64,000 nucleotides of DNA. Origin: a virus. The stretch lies in IMG/VR virus record IMGVR_UViG_3300032224_000970, positions 62,001 through 126,000 of that record; one strand, written 5' to 3'. Of the stretch, positions 48,622 to 56,295 are shown one piece after another. A program made the translations under genes and the position numbers. The notes beneath the pieces are model-generated. The model was given only the letters and a program-made list of their open reading frames with translations. It made no database searches and was not told the DNA's origin. The first letter of the stretch is position 1. Every line of letters starts with the position of its first letter.

Positions 48622-51063
48622 ATGAATTTTAAACAATTTACTGCAAAACTTAATGAATCCGCTACGGAGTTGGACAAACATATATCTGATTTTTCTAAAG
48701 GTGTTAAGTCCTCAGCTGCAAAACACTCTACATACAAAAGTGGTGGTGGTAAGATTCATAACATGAAGCATGTTGAAACTGACTCTGATCATCAGAAAGT
48801 ATTTGACCATCTAAAGAAGATGGGTTATAAAAAGACTTCTGGATATGATCCAAAGCCAAATCAGTTTGATATGCATCACAATCGTGATTCAATGACTTCA
48901 AAGAGCGATCCTGTTCACCATTCATCTGGTGTTTCTGCTCATATTGAACAAGAACATGGTGGTAAAATGAAAGTCCACTTTACTCATCGTCATATGAAAG
49001 AAGAAGTAGAGTTAGACGAAGCAACTACTGGTGCTACTAAGTTGGTGCATACAAGAAAAGGTGCTGATGGTGCCAAGTATCACATTATGCAAGACTCTCC
49101 TACCGATTATTCTGTTCATAGAGAACATAAAGGTAAGACTACTCATATCGATACTTACAGTTCTTTACATAGAGCAAAGTCTGTTCTAGATAACGAAGTT
49201 AAAGAAGAAGTAGAGTTAGACGAAGCCACTGTTAATACTAAAAAGTATTCATGGGGAACTATGAAGACTGTGCATCATGGCGCTGACTTCTCAATTCCTT
49301 TACATCCTGAACATCACCAAGCTATCGCTAAGTTAAAAGATGAACAGGAACATCACTTCAAAGATGAAACAGGTCGTCATTGGACTGCTCGTCGTAAGGG
49401 TGAAGATGTTCATTTCCAAGGTGCTAATGGTGGTAGTTCTACTAAAGTCCCACATTCAACTATGTCCGAAGAAGTTGAATTGGATGAAGATATTTCTAAA
49501 ATGTCAACTGACAAGTTGAAAAAACATTGGGATACTCATAAAGATCAAACTGGTGCATCACCTGTTTTCGCAGCCCAACTTAAAAAAGTTGCTAAAGAGT
49601 TGGCGAAACGTAAAGCATTAAACAAAGAAGAAACAGAATTAGATGAGGTATTAAATCCATCTATGGGTGCTGGCGAATACATCAAAGATTTTCAAAAATC
49701 TGATGCACCTCAATTTAAAGGTAAATCAAAGGAGAAAAAACGTATGATGGGAATTGCCGCATACCTACAAGCCAAACGTGATATGAAAGAACAAGCACCT
49801 GTTGCTCCAACTATTGATAGAAAATATATCAAGGGAACTCCAGAGAACAAAGCGCATAAAGAAAAGAACAAACCGATCAATGGTCATCCAACCAATAAGA
49901 TGAAAGAAGAAGTTGAAATGGATGAAGCATTTATCAATGGTCGTGAGTATGCATCACATGGTTTAATGCACCCTGATCATGCTAAGATGGATATTCATCA
50001 GCCAGCTAATCGAGAAGTTGACTTCTATGCTAGTAAAACTGGCAACAAGATGTCTGGTAAAGTTATGAAGAATGATGGTAAACAAGTCCACATTCAAGCA
50101 CATAAGGAACTGGGAGATGGTAAATTGCATAAATTTAAAGTAACGCCACACTTACCAAAATCAACTAATGAAGAAGTTGATTATATTGAAGAACTGAATA
50201 GTTCTGATATTGCTAAAATCCATAGCGACGCAGCAGCGCATCATGCAGCTACCCTTGCAAAGAAACCTGAGCAAAAACCAAAAAGCATGTTGGACAAAGT
50301 TAAAGATACTTGGGCAAAAGCAGACCCAAAGAAATATAAGAAGTATTACGCCAACGAAGAAACTAAGAAGCAAGATGCTCCATTTGATGGACCATATAAA
50401 AAGACTCCAGGTTCTACTACCGACAAGTCTGGTGCTGTTCATACACCAATGTCACGTGCAAGACATCTAGCACGTATGGCTATGCAAAAGAAAATGAAAG
50501 AAGAGTTTGACGTAGAGATCGATGACGCATTAGCAGATTCATTGGTTGAAACTGTTCTTGATGAAAACATCTGGTTGGATGAAAATCTTGTTGGTGGTCA
50601 AAAGAAACTTGACAAAAACAACAATGGTAAACTAGATGCTGAAGATTTCAAGAAACTACGCAAAGAAGAAAAAGAATGTCCTGACTGCCACAAGCCAATG
50701 AGTAAGTGCGAGTGCAGTATGAATGAGTCAATTGACTTTGATGATGAAGGTAATTTGGTTGTAGAGAAAATTTCTTACTCCAACTTCATCAGAAATCTTC
50801 AAGAAATTAAACTATCCGATCTTCCAGTTCGTAAAGTAACTGGTCGTGCTTATGGCGGTGGCGCACAGAAAGATGCACCTGAGCATGATGAGGATGATGA
50901 CAAACCGAAAGCGAAACCAGAACCAGCTGAAAAGCGTGGTCGTGGTAGACCTGTTGGTTCTAAATCTGGCGCCAATCAAAAGGTAACGAGCGGAACTAAA
51001 CGCAGCGGTGTTGACTACACTGGTTACAAATTACATCTGCCAAACACAAATAAATCTTATTAA
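48622..51063 (+). CDS. Modular internal virion protein with repeated LDE sites
   Basis: The N-terminus of this 813-residue protein (MNFKQFTAKLNESATELDKH) fits the internal-protein pattern (LNE/S). Globular His/Lys-rich modules are separated by near-identical linkers: KEEVELDEATTG, KEEVELDEATVN, SEEVELDEDIS, KEETELDEVLN, KEEVEMDEAFI and EEVDYIEELN. Most contain L-x-E, the gp21 consensus, so cutting into separate peptides is plausible. An EF-hand-like loop (DKNNNGKLDAED) and a CPDCHKPMSKCEC zinc-type site lie near residues 675-710. The end is basic (KRGRGRPVGSKSG, AT-hook-like). Confidence 0.6.
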   Translation: MNFKQFTAKLNESATELDKHISDFSKGVKSSAAKHSTYKSGGGKIHNMKHVETDSDHQKVFDHLKKMGYKKTSGYDPKPNQFDMHHNRDSMTSKSDPVHHSSGVSAHIEQEHGGKMKVHFTHRHMKEEVELDEATTGATKLVHTRKGADGAKYHIMQDSPTDYSVHREHKGKTTHIDTYSSLHRAKSVLDNEVKEEVELDEATVNTKKYSWGTMKTVHHGADFSIPLHPEHHQAIAKLKDEQEHHFKDETGRHWTARRKGEDVHFQGANGGSSTKVPHSTMSEEVELDEDISKMSTDKLKKHWDTHKDQTGASPVFAAQLKKVAKELAKRKALNKEETELDEVLNPSMGAGEYIKDFQKSDAPQFKGKSKEKKRMMGIAAYLQAKRDMKEQAPVAPTIDRKYIKGTPENKAHKEKNKPINGHPTNKMKEEVEMDEAFINGREYASHGLMHPDHAKMDIHQPANREVDFYASKTGNKMSGKVMKNDGKQVHIQAHKELGDGKLHKFKVTPHLPKSTNEEVDYIEELNSSDIAKIHSDAAAHHAATLAKKPEQKPKSMLDKVKDTWAKADPKKYKKYYANEETKKQDAPFDGPYKKTPGSTTDKSGAVHTPMSRARHLARMAMQKKMKEEFDVEIDDALADSLVETVLDENIWLDENLVGGQKKLDKNNNGKLDAEDFKKLRKEEKECPDCHKPMSKCECSMNESIDFDDEGNLVVEKISYSNFIRNLQEIKLSDLPVRKVTGRAYGGGAQKDAPEHDEDDDKPKAKPEPAEKRGRGRPVGSKSGANQKVTSGTKRSGVDYTGYKLHLPNTNKSY

Positions 51064-51075
51064 GGAGAAACAAAA

Positions 51076-52350
51076 ATGGCATTATGGGGAAACAAAGATA
51101 GTAAGACTGCTTCTGGTACTGTAAGCATCGCATCAACTGGTGTCGTTACTGGGTCTAGCACTTCATTTCTATCTCAAGCAAGAATCGGTGATATTCTAAC
51201 AGCGAATAGCGTTGAATATCAAATCGTAACTATTACTAGCAATACTGTTGCTAAAGTAATTATGGGACGCAACAATGGTAATGGATCAGTTACTACTTGT
51301 TCTGCTCAATCCTATACTCTATCTGAAAAACCAACATTCGTTCCACACGAATCACGTTCTTCAAGCAGCGACTCTGGTGATTCAGCAGTAGTATATGGTG
51401 TTGACGCTACTGAAGCAACTGCTGGTGGCGATAACGTCTCTGCAGTTTCTGTTGGTACTATCGCTGGTACTCGTTACCTTGGTACTGCTCCAGCAGTAAC
51501 ATTCTCTGGTGGTGGTGGTTCTTCTGCTGCAGCTACTGCAACTATCTCTGGTGGTGCAGTTACAGCAATTACTGTTACTAACACTGGTACTTCTTATACT
51601 TCAGCACCAACTGTTACTGTTGCTAAACCTGCTCGTATTATTCCTACTTCTGGTATCACTATTGGTACTGATACTGTTGCTTACACTGCACACGGCTTAG
51701 TTGCTGGTGAAGCAGTTAAGTATAACAATGGTGGATCTACTACAGCTACTGGTTTAACTTCTGGTACAACTTACTATGTGGCTACTGCTGGTTTGACTGC
51801 TAACGCATTCGAAGTTAAAGCAGCAACAACTACTGGTACTCTTGCAGCTACTGTTGCTACTTCTGGTACTGCTGGTCAATTTACTTGCGGTGCTTCTACT
51901 CTTGCTGCTTCTGATCGTGTTACTATCACTGGTACAAATACTGGTACAGGTACTATCACTGGTTATGCATCTGGTACAACTTATAAAGTTTCTGCAGTTA
52001 CTGGTACTTCACCAAGCGTAACTGGTTTCACTTTAACAACTGAGGCTGGTTCTGCTTTAACTACTACTGCTGGTACTTTGGTTGGTTTGACTTATACAAC
52101 TGAAACAGTTATCGATATCTCTGGTACTGGTAACAATGCTCAGTACTTTGAAATCCAAGCTGCAGCTGATCAAGCAATCGCTACTGCTGCACTAGGTGAT
52201 GGTGCTGTTGGTGGTTCACAGCATGCTGGTTGGGTTCGTCGTACTGTTGGTACTGGTGGTCGTGCTGGTCGTGTTCAGTATGAAACTTTAGTTGCCATGG
52301 GTTCAATCACTGGTGACGCAGCTGACGATATCGCTTTCAAAGATAGTTAA
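51076..52350 (+). CDS. Virion structural protein, Thr/Gly-rich
   Basis: This 424-residue protein begins MALWGNKDSKTASGTVSIAS, a start common to structural proteins of aquatic T4-like phages. Low-complexity Thr/Gly/Ala-rich beta repeats follow (VTNTGTSYTSAPTVTVAK, HGLVAGEAVKYNNGG, SGTTYYVATAGLTANAF). The last ~60 residues are globular (GWVRRTVGTGGRAGRVQYET). Probably a head or fibre surface protein. SD AAGGAG. A terminator follows. Confidence 0.6.
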   Translation: MALWGNKDSKTASGTVSIASTGVVTGSSTSFLSQARIGDILTANSVEYQIVTITSNTVAKVIMGRNNGNGSVTTCSAQSYTLSEKPTFVPHESRSSSSDSGDSAVVYGVDATEATAGGDNVSAVSVGTIAGTRYLGTAPAVTFSGGGGSSAAATATISGGAVTAITVTNTGTSYTSAPTVTVAKPARIIPTSGITIGTDTVAYTAHGLVAGEAVKYNNGGSTTATGLTSGTTYYVATAGLTANAFEVKAATTTGTLAATVATSGTAGQFTCGASTLAASDRVTITGTNTGTGTITGYASGTTYKVSAVTGTSPSVTGFTLTTEAGSALTTTAGTLVGLTYTTETVIDISGTGNNAQYFEIQAAADQAIATAALGDGAVGGSQHAGWVRRTVGTGGRAGRVQYETLVAMGSITGDAADDIAFKDS

Positions 52351-52356
52351 TAAATA
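52349..52356 (+). promoter_or_regulatory. Possible late box before the terminator
   Basis: AATAAATA overlaps the preceding stop, but the strong terminator at 52364 lies immediately downstream, so its use is doubtful. Confidence 0.25.
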
Positions 52357-52363
52357 CTATGGA

Positions 52364-52391
52364 GAGGGGAGAAGTCCTCCCCTCATTTTTT
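52364..52391 (+). terminator. Strong rho-independent terminator
   Basis: GAGGGGAG / CTCCCCTC, a perfect 8-bp stem with a 5-base loop, followed by ATTTTTTT. Confidence 0.93.
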
Positions 52392-52407
52392 TACAATGGA
52401 GTGAATG

Positions 52408-52611
52408 ATGTTGGATGAAAATACTATTAATGTTGAGATAGATGCATTAAAGAAGGAACATAGCAAAAAGATGGATCTTCTTCAGCAATTACGTAACAGT
52501 ATTGCACAAACTGAAGCTGAGATTCATCATTTAAGTGGTGCTGTTGCTATGTGTGAAAAATTATTAAATATGACCAGTGATAAAGTTGACAATGCACGAA
52601 AAGTTAAATGA
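52408..52611 (+). CDS. Small coiled-coil protein
   Basis: A 67-residue protein with heptad-like LKKEHSKKMDLLQQLRNSIA and AEIHHLSGAVAMCEKLLN. It is entirely helical. ATG 52408 lies 6 bases after GGAG; ATG 52405 is the alternative. It follows a terminator without an obvious promoter. Function unknown. Confidence 0.6.
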   Translation: MLDENTINVEIDALKKEHSKKMDLLQQLRNSIAQTEAEIHHLSGAVAMCEKLLNMTSDKVDNARKVK

Positions 52612-52969
52612 GAATAATTTCTTAATCTATGCAATGCATCATTATGATAATCCGCAGTGTCATAGTCTCGAGGAATTTGAAGAAGATTTAAAGAAGTTTG
52701 TTTATCTGAAGAAACTTCTTTCTCGTTATAAAAAAGATAACGAGCTACGAGAACGATTGATACTGAATCATATTATAGTTTTATATAATGTGTTCGGAGA
52801 CGCTGCTACTAATATGATGTTTTATAAGATTGATGAATCGTGTTGGGATACTCTAATTACTTTTCTGGTGTACTTAGAAAGAATGCCAGAGGAACTTGCT
52901 GAATACTCAATCAAGTTATCAGATTATATGTTGGATGAACGAGTTATTTCTAGTCTAAGGAAAATATGA
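52592..52969 (+). CDS. Conserved T4-like phage protein
   Basis: This 125-residue helical protein starts HEKLNENNFLIYAMHHYDN and has SLEEFEEDLKKFVYLKKLLS, a pattern conserved in aquatic T4-like phages with no assigned role. It overlaps the previous gene by 20 bases and the next by ATGA. An upstream GTG at 52577 is less likely. Confidence 0.65.
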   Translation: MHEKLNENNFLIYAMHHYDNPQCHSLEEFEEDLKKFVYLKKLLSRYKKDNELRERLILNHIIVLYNVFGDAATNMMFYKIDESCWDTLITFLVYLERMPEELAEYSIKLSDYMLDERVISSLRKI

Positions 52970-53502
52970 GTCGCATTGTTGACAACTTAATTGCCTTTCG
53001 CATACTGCAGAAGTTAGTAAGACCATTCAAAGATACGGATGCTTACCGACTTGGCATTATCGATGATAAGGGAAAGAATCTCGTAAAGAGTAATACATTT
53101 ACAACATCCGATCAACGAGATGCGTATACTTACCTAGATCGTTTAGTGTTCAATGTAAAGAAACTAATCAATCGTCTTCCAGGTGGCGAGAGCAAGATGA
53201 AGAATCTTGTTGCTGCGCTTTGGTTGATAAAAGAATATTATGAGAAGAATGATAGAAGCACTTCTCTAATGGCAGAAAGATACACTAGGATCCTCGAGAA
53301 AATTGATGATGGTGTTGTCTTAGTTGAAGAAGAAATTACAGTAAAGAAATTTCTTCAAAGTTTAGAAGAAGATGGTGCAGTAGGTGGTGTTGCTAATGTA
53401 ACAGGCGCAGCAGTATCAACTGACCAACCAAAAATTGATAAGAAGAATATCAAGAAGTATCAAATGATGGCAAGGAGAAAACCAATAAATGTGGGTGCTT
53501 AG
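52966..53502 (+). CDS. Conserved virion-associated protein
   Basis: This 178-residue protein begins SRIVDNLIAFRILQKLVRPF and has RLVFNVKKLINRLPGGESKM, hallmarks of a family widely conserved in T4-like phages without a proven function. The SLEEDGAVGGVANVTGAAVS tail contains LEED. The gene overlaps the spanin gene by 14 bases. Confidence 0.65.
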   Translation: MSRIVDNLIAFRILQKLVRPFKDTDAYRLGIIDDKGKNLVKSNTFTTSDQRDAYTYLDRLVFNVKKLINRLPGGESKMKNLVAALWLIKEYYEKNDRSTSLMAERYTRILEKIDDGVVLVEEEITVKKFLQSLEEDGAVGGVANVTGAAVSTDQPKIDKKNIKKYQMMARRKPINVGA

Positions 53503-53938
53503 TTTCATACCCGATTCTCTTTTATATTTTGCAGTACTATCAATTTTATTTGCTGGTATTGCGCTTTATGCCGTAAGTTTCTTCACAAAATTTATACCTC
53601 CATTAATTCCATATTCAAGTGGTACCAGAATACTTGGTACCATTTTAACCATAGTTGGTGTATACTTCTATGGCAGTTACGCTACCGAAGAAGAGTGGCG
53701 TAGTAAAGTAAGCGAAGCACAGGCTAAAGTAGATGCTGCTGAAGCCGAATCTAAGAAGGTCAACACTGTTATTCAGACAAAGGTTGTTGAGAAGGTTAAG
53801 TTAGTCAAGGATGTTCAGGTTGTAATTCAAGAGAAGATCGTTGAGAAAGAAAAGATTATTGATGCTGAGTGTAAAGTTGTACCAGAAGCAATAGATTTAT
53901 TAAACGAAGCTGCGAAGCGACCAGAGGTTAAGAAATGA
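53489..53938 (+). CDS. Membrane protein with coiled coil, putative inner-membrane spanin
   Basis: This 149-residue protein has two N-terminal hydrophobic segments (about residues 8-35 and 45-65) and then a long charged coiled coil (EAQAKVDAAEAESKKVNTVI). It overlaps a lipoprotein gene by 4 bases. Inner-membrane coiled-coil protein plus overlapping lipoprotein is the classic Rz/Rz1 spanin arrangement, which fuses inner and outer membranes at lysis. Spanins usually have one membrane segment; two is unusual. Confidence 0.6.
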   Translation: MWVLSFIPDSLLYFAVLSILFAGIALYAVSFFTKFIPPLIPYSSGTRILGTILTIVGVYFYGSYATEEEWRSKVSEAQAKVDAAEAESKKVNTVIQTKVVEKVKLVKDVQVVIQEKIVEKEKIIDAECKVVPEAIDLLNEAAKRPEVKK

Positions 53939-54195
53939 AAAAACTTCTGCTAATCACTATTATGTTATTGGTTGGTTGCTCTACTGCACCAATCGTTCCA
54001 AAATTTCCAGATGTTCCGCAAGAGTTATTGACGGAATGTCCAGATTTAAAACAAACAGAGCCTACTACTAAGCTAAGTGATGTTGTGAAGGTTGTTGCTG
54101 ATAATTACGGTCGTTATCATGAGTGTCGTATTAAAGCTGAGGTGTGGACTGAATGGTATAAAACACAGAAAAAGATTTTCGAGGGTGTAAAGTAA
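53935..54195 (+). CDS. Lipoprotein, putative outer-membrane spanin
   Basis: This 86-residue protein has a signal peptide with lipobox (MKKLLLITIMLLVGCSTAPI, Cys15), a Pro-rich stretch (PIVPKFPDVPQ) and a helical end. It starts in ATGA overlap with the inner-membrane partner. Fits Rz1-type spanin and implies a Gram-negative host. Confidence 0.68.
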   Translation: MKKLLLITIMLLVGCSTAPIVPKFPDVPQELLTECPDLKQTEPTTKLSDVVKVVADNYGRYHECRIKAEVWTEWYKTQKKIFEGVK

Positions 54196-54530
54196 TGGCG
54201 ACACAAAGACTAGACATTGAGAGGATTGCTAAATTGGAAGCGCAAATGGAAGACCTAAAAACCGATGTTGCCGATGTCAAGCAAGACATTAAAGAATTGC
54301 ATTCTCGTATCACAACTGGTAATCGTGAGATCATGGACAAGATCGACACTACAGTTGCCACTCTTGCAACAGCAGACGAAGAACAACATAAACTCATTAC
54401 AAAGACTTTGAATGAAGTTAAAGAACGTGTAGATATTCTTGAGAAGTGGAGATTTATGATTGTTGGTGGTGCTATTGCACTTGGCTATCTAATGTCACAT
54501 TTGTCAATTTTCGAAAAATTTTTTAAATAA
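54195..54530 (+). CDS. Coiled-coil protein with C-terminal membrane anchor
   Basis: The coiled coil (about residues 5-85, including KLEAQMEDLKTDVADVKQDI) of this 111-residue protein ends in one membrane segment (RFMIVGGAIALGYLMS). This resembles XhlA-type lysis accessory proteins. It directly follows the spanin pair (TAATG overlap), so a lysis role is likely. No endolysin is seen in the window. Confidence 0.58.
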   Translation: MATQRLDIERIAKLEAQMEDLKTDVADVKQDIKELHSRITTGNREIMDKIDTTVATLATADEEQHKLITKTLNEVKERVDILEKWRFMIVGGAIALGYLMSHLSIFEKFFK

Positions 54531-54532
54531 AT

Positions 54533-54561
54533 TTGCTTTGCAATATGAAAAGGGGTATACT
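54533..54561 (+). promoter_or_regulatory. Sigma70-type promoter for primase gene 61
   Basis: TTGCTT, 17 bases, TATACT in the gap between the lysis genes and gene 61, marking the return to replication genes. Confidence 0.7.
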
Positions 54562-54591
54562 TACGGTGTAGCCCTTTGAGTGAGAGATATT

Positions 54592-55608
54592 ATGTTATAC
54601 ATTGATGCGAAGTATGCAAACATCTTGGGTAGTCGCCTAAGAAACTTCAAACAAAAGAATGATTATGTTTGGAACTATTCATGTCCAGTTTGCGGAGATA
54701 GTTCTAAGAACAAATTGAAAGCACGTGGATATATCTACCGTAAGAAGTCAGATCTATTCGTGAAGTGTCACAATTGTCAGTATGGCAGCAACATTGGCAA
54801 TCTTATTAAGCATGTTGATCCCGTCCTTTATAATGAGTATGTCTTGGAGCGTTATAAATCTGGCGCAACAAGATACAATGACCATAAAGACGTAGCAGAA
54901 ATTCTCCCCAAAGAAACCGAACTACTAGAGGATGATATTCTCAGTGGTTTGAAACGACTTGATCGTATGGATGAATCACACCCAGCAGTTAAGTATGTGA
55001 TTGACAGAAAGATACCGAAGGATAAGTGGTATCTTTTGTATTTTTCACCGAAGTTTAAAGCATTTACGAATACTGTCAATCCAAAGTTTCAAGAACCGAT
55101 CGAGGGTGACCATCCTCGTATGATCATTCCATACTTCACAGCTGCAGGTAAGTGTTTTGCTTTTGCTGCTCGAGCATATGGAAACGAAGAGCCTAAGTAT
55201 TACACAATCAAGGTAGATGAGACACAGGAGAAAATTTATGGTATGGATAGATTGGACTTTTCTAGAAGAATTTATGTGGTGGAAGGACCCATTGACTCGC
55301 TATGCATTCCAAATGCAATTGCTGTGTCAGGAGCAAGTTTTGATACCCCTACTATTCGCCAGTTGCTTACTAACGCAACGATTGTAATGGACAATGAACC
55401 TCGCAATAAAGACATAGTAAAACAACTTGCTAAGTATATCGATTTAGGGTATAATGTATTCTTATATCCAGATAATGTCAAAGAAAAAGATTTGAACGAG
55501 ATGATCCTATCTGGAACTACTCCGAACGAAATTTTAGAAATGATAAATACAAATACCTTCACAGGTATCGAAGCCAAATTGAAATTTAGTACATGGAGAA
55601 AAACGTGA
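54592..55608 (+). CDS. 61: DNA primase gp61
   Basis: The 338-residue primase (T4: 342) makes RNA primers with helicase gp41. An N-terminal zinc site CPVCGDSS and CHNCQYG flank a KARGYIYRKK strand region. The TOPRIM core has YVVEGPIDSLCIPNAIAVSG and IVMDNEPRNKD. ATG 54592 follows a GAGAG SD; a GTG at 54580 is less likely. It overlaps thyX by GTGA, and an internal promoter for thyX lies at 55427. Confidence 0.95.
   Translation: MLYIDAKYANILGSRLRNFKQKNDYVWNYSCPVCGDSSKNKLKARGYIYRKKSDLFVKCHNCQYGSNIGNLIKHVDPVLYNEYVLERYKSGATRYNDHKDVAEILPKETELLEDDILSGLKRLDRMDESHPAVKYVIDRKIPKDKWYLLYFSPKFKAFTNTVNPKFQEPIEGDHPRMIIPYFTAAGKCFAFAARAYGNEEPKYYTIKVDETQEKIYGMDRLDFSRRIYVVEGPIDSLCIPNAIAVSGASFDTPTIRQLLTNATIVMDNEPRNKDIVKQLAKYIDLGYNVFLYPDNVKEKDLNEMILSGTTPNEILEMINTNTFTGIEAKLKFSTWRKT
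55427..55455 (+). promoter_or_regulatory. Putative internal promoter for thyX-nrdAB
   Basis: TTGCTA, 17 bases, TATAAT with TAGGGTATAAT context, inside gene 61 about 150 bases before thyX. The spacing agrees with the other promoters; the position in coding sequence makes it less certain. Confidence 0.5.
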
Positions 55609-56279
55609 AAGTACAGTTAATAAGTTACAGCCAACCCGATACCTACTTCGTGGAGAACACCACAGAATTGATTGCGTTCTGTGCAAGAGTATCAAATCCC
55701 AGCAATCAAAATAACACAGATACATCAGAGAAGTTAATTCGCTATCTAATTAAAAACAAACACTGGTCACCACTAGAGATGGTTTCTATGTGTTTAGAGA
55801 TAGTAACTACTCGAGATATCGCAAGGCAGATCTTGCGCCATCGTTCTTTTTCATTTCAAGAGTTTAGTCAGCGTTATGCTGACCCAACCAAGGAACTAGA
55901 TTTTGTACTACGAGAAGCAAGATTACAAGACACAAAAAACAGACAGAATAGCGTAGAGTTAGACTACAGCAATGACGACCATCGTCGTCTAGCAGCACAG
56001 TGGGAAGTTTTACAAAATGAAATTATCCGACGTGCAAAAGAAGCATACTCATGGGCTATTGACAAGGGCATCGCCAAAGAACAAGCAAGAGCAGTATTAC
56101 CAGAGGGATTGACTGAAAGTCGTATATACATGAATGGTACGTTGCGTAGCTGGATTCATTTCATTGAACTCCGATCTGCAAATGGTACTCAAAAGGAACA
56201 TCAGTTAGTAGCACTAGAATGTGCAAAGGTTATTGCCACAGTATTCCCAATGGCAACTGAATTAGTAAATAAAGAATAA
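55605..56279 (+). CDS. thyX: Flavin-dependent thymidylate synthase ThyX
   Basis: This 224-residue enzyme makes dTMP from dUMP using FAD, NADPH and methylene-tetrahydrofolate. The signature RHRSFSFQEFSQRY matches RHRxxSxxxxSxRY. Other conserved blocks are HWSPLEMVSMCLEI, ARAVLPEGL and SWIHFIELRSANGTQKE. Best start is GTG 55605, six bases after GGAG and overlapping the gene 61 stop; ATG 55593 would lie before the SD. It forms a nucleotide operon with nrdAB. Confidence 0.95.
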   Translation: MKVQLISYSQPDTYFVENTTELIAFCARVSNPSNQNNTDTSEKLIRYLIKNKHWSPLEMVSMCLEIVTTRDIARQILRHRSFSFQEFSQRYADPTKELDFVLREARLQDTKNRQNSVELDYSNDDHRRLAAQWEVLQNEIIRRAKEAYSWAIDKGIAKEQARAVLPEGLTESRIYMNGTLRSWIHFIELRSANGTQKEHQLVALECAKVIATVFPMATELVNKE

Positions 56280-56295
56280 GAACATCGGAGTAAAA

